Assembly (NCBI GenBank): GCA_024408505.1
Contig: JAKSUZ010000004.1
Coordinates: forward strand, 17,368-81,367
DNA length: 64,000 bases
Origin: Bacilli bacterium
GTDB lineage: Bacteria > Bacillota_I > Bacilli_A > RFN20 > CAG-826
Direction of reading: 5' to 3'
Both the position numbers and the translations under genes were made by a program. A model generated the notes under the pieces. That model did not search any database. It was not told where the DNA came from and saw only the letters and a list, made by a program, of their open reading frames with translations. Below, one piece after another: positions 26,020 to 34,406 of the stretch; the first letter of the stretch is position 1; each line of letters begins with the position of its first letter.

Positions 26020-27045
26020 ATGATATTAACCTTTCGTTGGTTTAATGATACTGATCCAATCTCTTTAGAATATATTAGTCAAATCCCTAACATGAAGAGT
26101 GTCGTAACTGCGGTTTACGATGTTCCGGTTGGGAAGGTTTGGCCTAAAGAAAAATTAGTAGAGTTAAAGAAAGAATGTCTTAAGCACCATCTTACGATGG
26201 AAGTGATTGAATCAATTCCGGTTCATGAAGATATTAAACTCGGTAAACCAAGTCGCGATAAATATATCGCTAACTATATTGAGAACATCAAACGTTGCGC
26301 TCAAGTTGGCGTGAAATGTATTTGTTATAACTTTATGCCAGTATTCGATTGGTTACGTACCAATATGAAATATAAACATAAAGATGGTTCTAATTCACTC
26401 GCCTATTCTCGTAAAGACTTTGAAAAGATTGATCCAAAGCATTTACACTTACCAGGTTGGGACGAATCTTATTCTCCTAAAGAATTACAAAGTTTACTAA
26501 AACAATATGAGAAGATGACTCATAAAGATTTATTTAATAATCTAGTTTATTTCTTAAAGAAGATTATGCCTACTTGTGAAAAATATAAAGTTAACATGGC
26601 AATCCATCCTGATGATCCACCATGGGATATCTTTAATCTTCCTCGAGTAGTCAGTAACGAAAAGGATTTAGACAATATGTTTAAAGCTGTTCCAAGTAAA
26701 TGTAACGGCCTGACTTTCTGCACTGGTAGTTTTGGCGCTGGTCGCTTTAACGATTTAGTGCATATGGCAAATAAATATGCAAAACGGATTTATTTCTTAC
26801 ACGCCCGTAACATTCAATACACCGATAACAAAGATTCGTTTGTCGAAACCGGACACATGATGGGTTCATTACCGATGGTAAAAATCATCAAAGCTTTAGT
26901 GAAAAACGGATTTAAAGGTTATGTCCGCCCTGACCATGGTAGAAATATCTGGGGCGAAAATCATAAACCTGGATACGGCTTATACGATCGCGCTTTAGGA
27001 GCGATGTATCTAAATGGTGTCTTTAGCGCATTAGAAGACAAATGA
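26020..27045 (+). CDS. uxuA: D-mannonate dehydratase
   Basis: 341-aa cytoplasmic enzyme converting D-mannonate to 2-keto-3-deoxygluconate. N-terminal MILTFRWFND, EVIESIPVHEDIKLG, ICYNFMPVFDWLRT, AIHPDDPPW, LTFCTGSFGA and YVRPDHGRNIW are characteristic UxuA blocks carrying the metal-binding Asp, Cys and His residues. Start set at ATG 26020; a GTG at 26014 overlaps the SDR stop. The next gene begins inside its last codons (ATGA). Product KDG would be the substrate of the kinase at 1-540, linking both ends of the island. Confidence 0.93.
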   Translation: MILTFRWFNDTDPISLEYISQIPNMKSVVTAVYDVPVGKVWPKEKLVELKKECLKHHLTMEVIESIPVHEDIKLGKPSRDKYIANYIENIKRCAQVGVKCICYNFMPVFDWLRTNMKYKHKDGSNSLAYSRKDFEKIDPKHLHLPGWDESYSPKELQSLLKQYEKMTHKDLFNNLVYFLKKIMPTCEKYKVNMAIHPDDPPWDIFNLPRVVSNEKDLDNMFKAVPSKCNGLTFCTGSFGAGRFNDLVHMANKYAKRIYFLHARNIQYTDNKDSFVETGHMMGSLPMVKIIKALVKNGFKGYVRPDHGRNIWGENHKPGYGLYDRALGAMYLNGVFSALEDK

Positions 27046-28733
27046 AATTAAATAAGATTTGGGGATACGGCCAACTTTTTGGCTATAGTGCCTACGAAGG
27101 TAAAAACCGTTATCAAAATGATCATATTTTGATGACCATGAAAGAAGATTTATGTTTTCGTTATGAATTTAAAGAACATTATATTCGTCTAGCATTTATT
27201 AATAAAAAAGAAAAAGTAACCTATGAAACAATCATGAGTGATTTTGTGCTCGCTAAAATAAATCAAAGTAGATTTATTCTTACTTTTATTGACAACGACA
27301 CTCTTATCGGCGAATCTCCTAATCTACCAACTTTTACTTGCGAGGCTACATTAAAGAAAATTAAAAAAATGGATGCAGTTATCTATAACTTTGACCAGCA
27401 TTATCTTACCTACGCTTACTATAAGACTAAAAAGACTTATCGTTTTGTAATTCATCATTCGCTTAGTCTAAGTGAGGCCAAAAAAGACATTAAGCATTAT
27501 TTAAGAATCAATCTTGATTCACTAATTAAACATTATCAAAGTTATTATCAAAAGATGCCTAAATGTGAAGATAGTAAATATGAGTCTTTATATTATAAAT
27601 GTTTAAGCGTTAACAAAGTTAACACTCACACTAAAGAAGGAAACATTAAACGTTTTTGGACTACGCCTAACCGCGTTCCTCATCGACATATGTGGCTATG
27701 GGATAGTGGATTTCATGCTTTAATGATGTCGCATTTTAATATGAAATTAGCGGAAGAGTGTTTACTTGCGATGTTAGAGCAAATCGAACCAAGTGGATTA
27801 TTACCACATATGATAACCCCAAAAACGAAAAGCAATATCACCCAACCTTGTGTCTTATCTTGGATTAGTTATGAGTTATATCAAAAATCACACCATAAAG
27901 ATTTCTTAAAGAAAGTAGTGAGTTATCTAGATAAGTATTTAACTTATGATTTAAAAAATCGTAACTTCCATCATAATGGTTTATTAAGTTGGAAAACTAA
28001 TCCAGATAATCCTAAATGTAAATGCGATGAATGTGGATTAGACAACAGCCCGCGTTTTGATTTTGATGAAGATATGGATAGTATCGATTTTTCATCTTAT
28101 TTAGCGATGGATGCTAGTTACTTATCTGAGATATACCACGTTTTAGGTAACTTTAAGAAAGAAGAAGAGTGGAATCAAGTAAGCAAACGAATGACTGACC
28201 TAATTAATACTTTACTATACGATAAACATGACCATACGTTTTATGACCGTTTAATATCTGGCAAATTAACTAAAGTTTTAACTCCTACTAGTTTCTTGCC
28301 TTTATGTTTTAAACAAGTTAATCAAAAAAGAGCGGAGGAAATGGTTAAAACATTATTTAATAAAAAGTTATTATGTACACCATTCCCATTTGCTACTATT
28401 TCACAAAAGGACCCGCGCTTTTCAAATGACATGTGGAGAGGTGGGGTGTGGCTACATCTAAATTATTTTATAATTCGTGGTCTAAAACAATATGGTTACA
28501 TTAAACAAGCAAAGCAAATTCGTGATATAACTTTAAAAACCGTAAATAAATGGTATTCAAAATATGGATGTATATTTGAATTCTTTGATTCAATGGATAA
28601 AGTCTCACCATTTAAATGTGCTAGAAAAGGCAAACCTTTAAAAGAACCGGATTACCGTAAACATATGCATGCAATTACTGACTTCCATTGGTCAGCGGTA
28701 TTTACATATTTATTAATTCAAAACGATTATTAA
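27042..28733 (+). CDS. GH63/GH37-like alpha-toroid glycoside hydrolase
   Basis: 563-aa protein without signal peptide, so intracellular. The C-terminal two thirds resemble the (alpha/alpha)6 catalytic domain of trehalase, GH63 and related clan GH-G enzymes: HMWLWDSGFHAL (candidate acid Asp), SPRFDFDEDMDS, DMWRGGVWLHLNYFIIRGL and GCIFEFFDS (candidate base Glu). The first about 180 residues are probably a beta-sandwich. A CKCDECGLD insert (CysXCysX2Cys) just before SPRFD is unusual and could bind a metal. It overlaps uxuA by 4 nt. It may hydrolyse imported oligosaccharides; substrate and anomer specificity unknown. Confidence 0.72.
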   Translation: MKLNKIWGYGQLFGYSAYEGKNRYQNDHILMTMKEDLCFRYEFKEHYIRLAFINKKEKVTYETIMSDFVLAKINQSRFILTFIDNDTLIGESPNLPTFTCEATLKKIKKMDAVIYNFDQHYLTYAYYKTKKTYRFVIHHSLSLSEAKKDIKHYLRINLDSLIKHYQSYYQKMPKCEDSKYESLYYKCLSVNKVNTHTKEGNIKRFWTTPNRVPHRHMWLWDSGFHALMMSHFNMKLAEECLLAMLEQIEPSGLLPHMITPKTKSNITQPCVLSWISYELYQKSHHKDFLKKVVSYLDKYLTYDLKNRNFHHNGLLSWKTNPDNPKCKCDECGLDNSPRFDFDEDMDSIDFSSYLAMDASYLSEIYHVLGNFKKEEEWNQVSKRMTDLINTLLYDKHDHTFYDRLISGKLTKVLTPTSFLPLCFKQVNQKRAEEMVKTLFNKKLLCTPFPFATISQKDPRFSNDMWRGGVWLHLNYFIIRGLKQYGYIKQAKQIRDITLKTVNKWYSKYGCIFEFFDSMDKVSPFKCARKGKPLKEPDYRKHMHAITDFHWSAVFTYLLIQNDY

Positions 28734-28734
28734 T

Positions 28735-30405
28735 TTATTTAATAATAACTTCTAGCTGATGATTCTTAGATGCAATATTATATTGCTTCATCATAAACCC
28801 TGGCGTAAGGAAGAAAGTATCTTCTATCTTTAATAATTTCCCTTTTTTAACATTTATTTGTCCGCTGATCAAAGGGGTTTTATAGACAAAATCTTTTTGA
28901 CTTTTAATTGTTATTACTAGTCCGGCATCACTGAATTTATAAGTAAAATTAAATTTATCCTTTAATTTCAATCCATCTCTACTAGTGAGATAAGAAACAA
29001 ACTTAAACTCATTATCTTTTTTAATAATTTGGCAATGATTAAAATAACCCGTTGAATAATACTTATTATTCACTACAGCATCAATTCTTGGATATCCAGG
29101 AAGATGTGAATTAGCATCTAAAGGTACTTGCATATTGTTGGGTTCGGTTAACTGATAATCGCCAACTGATCCAACAATTATTGGACGCTTATTCTTTTTA
29201 TCATATAGAAGAGTAATAGAGCCACCAGTTAGATGACCGGAATAAGGGATATTATTATCATAATTAGAGATAGATAATAAATATTTATTATTCGCTAATC
29301 GATAAGAATCCATTTCTTTAATGTATGTATTAAATGTTTCTTCTGATGGTAGAGTTTGCTTATTTATCGATATCTCACTATCTAGGAAATGATTAACGAC
29401 AAACGCAAAAGAATTTATGTGTTCAAACGTATGATGTAAACACGGATTTTCTTTATGTTTAAAATAATCAGGCCCGCCATATAAAAGTCCATTATGAGTG
29501 CACGATAACATTAAAGCAAAATTTCTATTAGCGGCATCAATGAATCTCTTATCATCTTTGCCTAAAATATAAAATAAAGGTATTAGACCATCACAAGTCC
29601 TACTACCATAGTAGGTCCATTTATAATTTCTACATCCTAATGAATTATCAATTGCGCCATCCGGTAAGATAAAAGGTAAATGCCCTTTAGCTAATTTTAA
29701 AACTTTTTTATAAGTATCAACGTCTTTACTATAAAAAGTGTATTTACCTAACGCTAATAAACTTTCTTCTAAATTATATCCAATATCAATCGCTAAACAA
29801 CCCTTATCTGTTTTTAGATTATGGGGTTGAGATTCTCCATAAAGTAAATTATTAGAGGTAATATGCTTTAAAGCATAATTTAAAAGATGTTTTGCTTGTT
29901 TTAAATATTTTTGATTATTAAGAATAGTGCCAGCTAGATAGAGCGCTAAAGAGTTACTAGTTGGATAATTAATATTAGCTACGGTTTTTTCATCTAAATG
30001 AAGATATAACCATTTAGCATGTAGTTTAATACGAGAGAGGACTCTATTATTAATGTTAGTTGGTAAAACCTTTCTACAAGAAAGATAAGTTTCGCATAAA
30101 GCGATTTCTTGAAATACCGTTGTATAACGCCACAAAGCTTGCATGTCATTATAAATTCCGCCATCATCGCATATTAAATTGTTTGCATAATCTAATAGAG
30201 CATCTATTGCATTAAGATATTTAGTGCCTTTAGTTAATTTATAACAAATAGCGAAGGCGTAAATAGTATCAATACTTCTACCATGTATAAGTTTACAAGC
30301 AGGACATAAGAAACCACCATTAACTGATGAATGGTTATGGTGAATTTGTTTTTTAATTAAAGAATTAGCGAATTCAAGCAACGTTGATTTATATTTATCA
30401 ATCAT
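28735..30405 (-). CDS. Uncharacterised alpha-toroid enzyme with CPAC-HGR motif
   Basis: 556-aa cytoplasmic protein convergent with the GH63-like gene (1 nt between stops). The N-terminal two thirds are helical repeats (DTIYAFAICYKLTKGTKYL, INYPTSNSLALYL) resembling the alpha/alpha toroids of polysaccharide lyases and unsaturated glucuronyl hydrolases; the C-terminal third is beta-rich, as in heparinase II/III-like proteins. The motif GGFLCPACKLIHGRSID near residue 30 recalls proteins of unknown function in carbohydrate loci of gut bacteria. No established catalytic set was identified. Next to a lyase island, lyase or hydrolase activity on imported oligosaccharides is plausible but not shown. 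SD GGAG precedes the ATG. Confidence 0.6.
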   Translation of the reverse strand: MIDKYKSTLLEFANSLIKKQIHHNHSSVNGGFLCPACKLIHGRSIDTIYAFAICYKLTKGTKYLNAIDALLDYANNLICDDGGIYNDMQALWRYTTVFQEIALCETYLSCRKVLPTNINNRVLSRIKLHAKWLYLHLDEKTVANINYPTSNSLALYLAGTILNNQKYLKQAKHLLNYALKHITSNNLLYGESQPHNLKTDKGCLAIDIGYNLEESLLALGKYTFYSKDVDTYKKVLKLAKGHLPFILPDGAIDNSLGCRNYKWTYYGSRTCDGLIPLFYILGKDDKRFIDAANRNFALMLSCTHNGLLYGGPDYFKHKENPCLHHTFEHINSFAFVVNHFLDSEISINKQTLPSEETFNTYIKEMDSYRLANNKYLLSISNYDNNIPYSGHLTGGSITLLYDKKNKRPIIVGSVGDYQLTEPNNMQVPLDANSHLPGYPRIDAVVNNKYYSTGYFNHCQIIKKDNEFKFVSYLTSRDGLKLKDKFNFTYKFSDAGLVITIKSQKDFVYKTPLISGQINVKKGKLLKIEDTFFLTPGFMMKQYNIASKNHQLEVIIK

Positions 30406-30435
30406 ATCGCTCCTAACTACAAATATAATTATACA

Positions 30436-32061
30436 TTAATTATTAATTGCCACTTTAAAGCTACGATTAGCGAATTTTACTAATTTCTTATTTTCTTCTC
30501 TTTGCAATAAAAGTTCTTGAGTGTATTTAATTGGATTAGTTATACCTTTTTTAACTGGAACATGATACTTCATATTATTAATAGTTTTGTAATCAAAAGT
30601 AACTAAGACTTCTTTCTTAACTTTAATGTATTTATATTCAAAGTTCATTAATTTATTCGCTTCTGAATCAACAATATTTTTAACCCATGTTTTATTGTAG
30701 TAACGTAAGATATTCGCCCAGCACTTCACTAATTCTTCACTACTACAAATGGTAAAGATAATAATTGGATTCCATTTTAAATAGAAAGCGGTAAATCCTA
30801 ATGGAACAATAAATCCCCACATAAATAGACCGTTTGCCATAAACATCGCTTTCTTATCACCACCGCCAGTAAAGAAGCTATCGTTAATGGTTGCGTTATG
30901 TACTTGAGCAAGATAATTAATGGCATAGATGCCTGAGAACATCCATACAAAATTAGTGAATGATTGCACATCAAAACTAGAATCTTGTGTGTTAAGAGTA
31001 TTAATCATGAATAACGGAGCATAAACAAAACTCATAGCAATGTTGAAAACAGCCAACACCTTTAAGAAGCGCATTACGTCTTTGCTATGTGCATTAGCTT
31101 TTCTTAACTCATTCGCGCCTAGTTCACGGCCGATTAAGACACTAGTCGCTGCTGTGATACCAGCAGTTGAGCAGTTAACTAATTCACGAACAGTAGCAAC
31201 AGTATTATTCGCTGTTATTAACGCTTGCGATAATGGATCATTACCATCAGTACCGGGAAATGCGATGTGATTAATAACGACTTTACTTACAAGGATATTG
31301 CCCACTCCCCATAAAATTCGACTCGCAAGAAGAGCAACAGTATATTTAAAATATACAGATAACATATCAGCATCAGTATGTAAGAAATATTTAAGAGAGA
31401 ATTTGGTCTCTTCCATTTTTCGAGTAAAGCAAATAAGTAACACTAATTCAATTGCACGAGCCAAAACTGCTGCGATTGCGGGTCCCATACTCGGATTTTC
31501 CATAGGAATATAACAAAATCCAGTAGTTAATCCAACATTAGCTACAAAGGTTGAAATTGATAATATAACAATTAGTTTAGTTTTCTTAGCATTTTTAAGG
31601 CTATAAAAATACATTGCAGAAAGCGCTCTAAAAATAAAGGCGATTGAAAAGATACGTAGGTAATTAGCGCCGAATTCAATATTACCCTCACCGCCAGTTA
31701 AACCAGAAATGATTTCTGTTGGCCAAATCATACTAGCAACCATAAACACAATTGCTAAAAGCAAAGATATTTTTAAAGATAAATTAAAAATTTTCCTTAC
31801 AGATTGGGTATCTTTTTTTCCAATAAACTGAGCAGAAAAAGCGCTACCGGCAAAAACAAAGCTTAATAACAAGATGTTAAAGATAAAGAAAATATCATTG
31901 GCGCTAGTTGTACCATTAAAAGCTGTTTTGCCTAAAATCGCAAAGATAATAATTGCGCTAGATACATTGAATAATTGGTTAAGGATTTCTTGTCCAATAA
32001 CCGGAAAAGCTAAACTTAAAAGATCTTTTTTAAATTGCTTATCATGAAAAACTTTTATCAT
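30436..32061 (-). CDS. MATE-family efflux transporter
   Basis: About 541-aa integral membrane protein of the multidrug and toxic compound extrusion family, expected to export small molecules with Na+ or H+. N-terminal FPVIGQEILNQLFNV, a second-half repeat (NCSTAGITAATSVLIGRELGA) and about 12 helices are seen. A Lys-rich C-terminal tail of about 90 residues after the last helix makes it longer than the usual 450 aa. Start set at ATG 32061 because the -10 TATACT at 32076-32071 leaves room only for a leaderless transcript; an ATG two codons earlier at 32067 is the alternative. Substrate unknown. Confidence 0.86.
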   Translation of the reverse strand: MIKVFHDKQFKKDLLSLAFPVIGQEILNQLFNVSSAIIIFAILGKTAFNGTTSANDIFFIFNILLLSFVFAGSAFSAQFIGKKDTQSVRKIFNLSLKISLLLAIVFMVASMIWPTEIISGLTGGEGNIEFGANYLRIFSIAFIFRALSAMYFYSLKNAKKTKLIVILSISTFVANVGLTTGFCYIPMENPSMGPAIAAVLARAIELVLLICFTRKMEETKFSLKYFLHTDADMLSVYFKYTVALLASRILWGVGNILVSKVVINHIAFPGTDGNDPLSQALITANNTVATVRELVNCSTAGITAATSVLIGRELGANELRKANAHSKDVMRFLKVLAVFNIAMSFVYAPLFMINTLNTQDSSFDVQSFTNFVWMFSGIYAINYLAQVHNATINDSFFTGGGDKKAMFMANGLFMWGFIVPLGFTAFYLKWNPIIIFTICSSEELVKCWANILRYYNKTWVKNIVDSEANKLMNFEYKYIKVKKEVLVTFDYKTINNMKYHVPVKKGITNPIKYTQELLLQREENKKLVKFANRSFKVAINN

Positions 32062-32070
32062 ACTCATAAA

Positions 32071-32079
32071 AGTATAGCA
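32071..32079 (-). promoter_or_regulatory. Extended -10 promoter of the MATE gene
   Basis: On the minus strand TGC is followed by TATACT (32076 down to 32071). The ATGs at 32067 and 32061 are 3 and 9 nt past it. No Shine-Dalgarno sequence fits between them, so a leaderless start is likely. Confidence 0.5.
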
Positions 32080-32165
32080 TATTTATTAATGAAATTAATA
32101 AGTGAATGATGTTTAAAAACAATTAATTTAATTTTGTTGTCAAATTTGTTAACATAATTAACGGT

Positions 32166-32660
32166 ATGAAAAAGATTCTAATTAGTGCATGTCTAGTCGG
32201 CGATAAGGTTCGTTACGACGGAAAGGGTTGCTACACTCCTTTAATCAAGGAACTTTTAAAATACTATGAACTCGTCCCGTTTTGTCCGGAAGTTGAAGGC
32301 GGACTTAAATCACCCCGAATTAGAAGTGAAAGAAGACGTAACGAAGTGAGAAATGAGAAACTAGAGGTAATTACCGATAAATTTGATTTAGGCGCTGAAA
32401 AAGCGTTAAACATCTGCCAATACTTGAATATTAAGATGGCCATTATGAAAGAAGATTCTCCTTCTTGTGGCGTGCATCAAATATATAATGGCTATTTTCA
32501 GAAGCGAAAGATTCCTGGTCAAGGCTGGACAACCGAGTTATTAACTAAACACGGCATTAAGGTGATAAGCGATCAAGAAATTGAAGATCTACTAAAGATT
32601 AAAGAAGCCGAGAAAGAACGCAAAGAGAATAAAGCAAAAGAAAAACCCCTAAAGAAATAA
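32166..32660 (+). CDS. DUF523 family protein
   Basis: 164-aa cytoplasmic protein of the DUF523 (YbbK-like) family, function unknown. Family pattern: ISACLVGDKVRYDGKG at the N-terminus, VPFCPEVEGGL, MKEDSPSCGVHQIYNG and GQGWTTELL. The conserved cysteines (SACL, PFCPE, SPSCG) suggest a metal or redox site. The Lys/Glu-rich tail is unremarkable. It is divergent from the MATE gene. A CATAAT box 7 nt before the ATG and no SD sequence suggest another leaderless message. Confidence 0.85.
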   Translation: MKKILISACLVGDKVRYDGKGCYTPLIKELLKYYELVPFCPEVEGGLKSPRIRSERRRNEVRNEKLEVITDKFDLGAEKALNICQYLNIKMAIMKEDSPSCGVHQIYNGYFQKRKIPGQGWTTELLTKHGIKVISDQEIEDLLKIKEAEKERKENKAKEKPLKK

Positions 32661-32674
32661 GCGATAGGGGTTTT
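32642..32674. terminator. Bidirectional terminator between DUF523 and the BI-1-like gene
   Basis: AAAACCCCTA (32642-32651) and TAGGGGTTTT (32665-32674) form a 10-bp inverted repeat with A-run on one side and T-run on the other. The stop of DUF523 lies in the loop. It serves two convergent genes. Confidence 0.8.
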
Positions 32675-32680
32675 AATTTA

Positions 32681-33430
32681 TTAACGATTATTGCTACTAA
32701 AAATAACAACTAATCTTAATATATGAATTAAGATAATGATGAAATCTAAATATAAGTTAAATGCGAGATAAAGCGCTAAATTGTTATCCGCTTGGCAGCG
32801 CATACTAATTTGTTTAATGTTATAAACATCAAATGCAGTAATTAACATAATTGCGATTATGACAATTATGCTTGTAATAATATTGATTGGAGCCCAAACT
32901 TCAGGTCCTAACACAAGGAAGAAAATAAGATTAAATAAGCCCATCATTAAGACACCGAATAATAAGCCGAAACCTACTAAACCCATGCCAACTGCGCGTT
33001 TACTACGTGTACCAATTAATGCCATACCACCGAAAGCTAAAGCCGCAATACCAAATGTAGCAGCTAAGGTGTACCACTCAAGTCCTAAGAAAGTAAAACT
33101 TGAAAGAAGCACTCCCATACAAACCGCATATAAAACCAGTGGAATGACCGCTGCTTTACCTCTTCTAAGTGAAGTAAAGGCAATTACTACTGTTAACACG
33201 ATTTGAGTGATGCTAGCAGTGATTAACGTAATCATATAAGCATTATTTCTAACATCAATATCTTTAATACCAAATTGGAAAATAACTGAAACTCCAACTG
33301 TTATTGCAACGGTTAGAAGTAAAAATAAGAACATATAGGTAAATGCTTTACCTAATAAAGTTCCTTGAGTGGATCTTACACCTACGCCTGAAGATCCCGG
33401 TGTACTTGTATTGAAATCGTATGTTGCCAT
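32681..33430 (-). CDS. Bax inhibitor-1/YccA-family membrane protein
   Basis: 249-aa integral membrane protein with about seven helices after an N-terminal cytoplasmic stretch. The BI-1 family pattern is seen in the C-terminal ITAFDVYNIKQI segment and the following NLALYLAFNLYLDFIIILIHILRL, whose acidic residues are linked to cation leak in family members. In bacteria its role is unclear; association with membrane homeostasis or calcium leak is known for some homologues. Strong SD AGGAGG before the ATG. Single-gene unit between tpiA and a bidirectional terminator. Confidence 0.88.
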   Translation of the reverse strand: MATYDFNTSTPGSSGVGVRSTQGTLLGKAFTYMFLFLLLTVAITVGVSVIFQFGIKDIDVRNNAYMITLITASITQIVLTVVIAFTSLRRGKAAVIPLVLYAVCMGVLLSSFTFLGLEWYTLAATFGIAALAFGGMALIGTRSKRAVGMGLVGFGLLFGVLMMGLFNLIFFLVLGPEVWAPINIITSIIVIIAIMLITAFDVYNIKQISMRCQADNNLALYLAFNLYLDFIIILIHILRLVVIFSSNNR

Positions 33431-33462
33431 AAGTTTCCTCCTAAATATTACTTTACCTTAAA

Positions 33463-34221
33463 TTAAAGGATGTTTGTTAACAATTCTTTATAAGATTCGA
33501 TTTTAAGCGAAGCTCCGCCAACTAAAGCTCCATCAATATTTGGTGAAGATAGATATTCCTTAATATTGTTAGGTTTCACTGATCCACCATAAAGAATTCT
33601 AATTTGATCAGCAACTTGTTGATCATAGAGTTCCTTAATGATTGAACGGATATAACCACATATATCTTCGGCAATTTCTTTAGAAGCATTTTTACCAGTA
33701 CCAATACTCCAAATCGGTTCATAGGCAATTACAACTTTACTAGCGTCGTCTTTAGATACATCTTTAAAACCTTTAACGATTTGGTCTTTTACAAATGGTT
33801 TAGTTTGACCATCTTCATAAGTCTTTAATGATTCACCACAACAATATAATGGAGTCATCTTTGCGCTTAATAATTTCTTAATCTTTAAATTACAAGCTTC
33901 ACTAGTCTCGTTGTTATAAGTTCTTCTTTCCGAGTGACCAATAATGGCCCAATTAACATTAATTGCTTGGAGCATTTCAGTAGAAACTTCACCCGTATAA
34001 GCACCACTAGTTAAATGATGAACATTTTGAGATGAAATAATTAAACCTTCAGGCGCATGCTTCTTAGCACAGCAAAGGGATAAGAATGTTGGTGCAACAC
34101 CAATATCAATATTATGTTCTTTAGCAAGTTTAACAATATCACCGCATACTTCTACAAATTCTTTGGCTTCCTGGTTAGTTTTATTCATTTTCCAGTTGCC
34201 CATTAATAGTTTCTTTCTCAT
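33463..34221 (-). CDS. tpiA: Triosephosphate isomerase
   Basis: 252-aa glycolytic TIM barrel interconverting dihydroxyacetone phosphate and glyceraldehyde 3-phosphate. Seen: GNWKMNKT with the catalytic Lys, IGHSERR with the catalytic His, IAYEPIWSIGTGK with the catalytic Glu and flexible loop, and GGSVKPNN and GALVGGASL for phosphate binding. Full length. SD AAGGAG lies ahead of the ATG. It sits downstream of thrS on the same strand but is separated by 185 nt containing a duplicated hairpin element. Confidence 0.97.
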   Translation of the reverse strand: MRKKLLMGNWKMNKTNQEAKEFVEVCGDIVKLAKEHNIDIGVAPTFLSLCCAKKHAPEGLIISSQNVHHLTSGAYTGEVSTEMLQAINVNWAIIGHSERRTYNNETSEACNLKIKKLLSAKMTPLYCCGESLKTYEDGQTKPFVKDQIVKGFKDVSKDDASKVVIAYEPIWSIGTGKNASKEIAEDICGYIRSIIKELYDQQVADQIRILYGGSVKPNNIKEYLSSPNIDGALVGGASLKIESYKELLTNIL

Positions 34222-34312
34222 AGAAAATAAACTCCTTTTTAGATTCTTTATATATTATAAATGATTATTTACATTCAACAATAAAAACATCACCTTTATT
34301 ACACTGTTTTCA

Positions 34313-34382
34313 AAAAGTTAACTAACTGGATGAAATGGTTAACTTTCTTTAAAACTCAAAAAATTTATATTTATTTTATAAA
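34313..34382. repeat. Dispersed hairpin element, copy 1
   Basis: About 70 bp lying between thrS and tpiA. An inverted repeat AGTTAAC(T/C)A ... TGGTTAACT encloses a short GATGAA-containing loop, followed by a conserved AT-rich tail ending TTATTTTATAAATAA. The same block recurs at 37163-37232, about 80 percent alike by eye. Nature unknown: remnant of a miniature mobile element or a shared regulatory structure. Confidence 0.6.
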
Positions 34383-34406
34383 TAAGAGAATCAAAGAAGA
34401 TAACAT

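Noticed and set aside
540..30405. Bacteroidetes-type polysaccharide utilisation locus
   Set aside because: No SusC/SusD, TonB or hybrid regulators are present; permeases are GPH-type and surrounding gene order is that of Firmicutes.
32859..33206. 115-aa plus-strand open frame
   Set aside because: Antisense to the Bax-inhibitor-like gene, whose transmembrane pattern is convincing.
34222..34406. T-box riboswitch for thrS
   Set aside because: The region is downstream of thrS on its strand, and the thrS start follows pfkA by 5 nt; no T-box consensus was found there or before pfkA.
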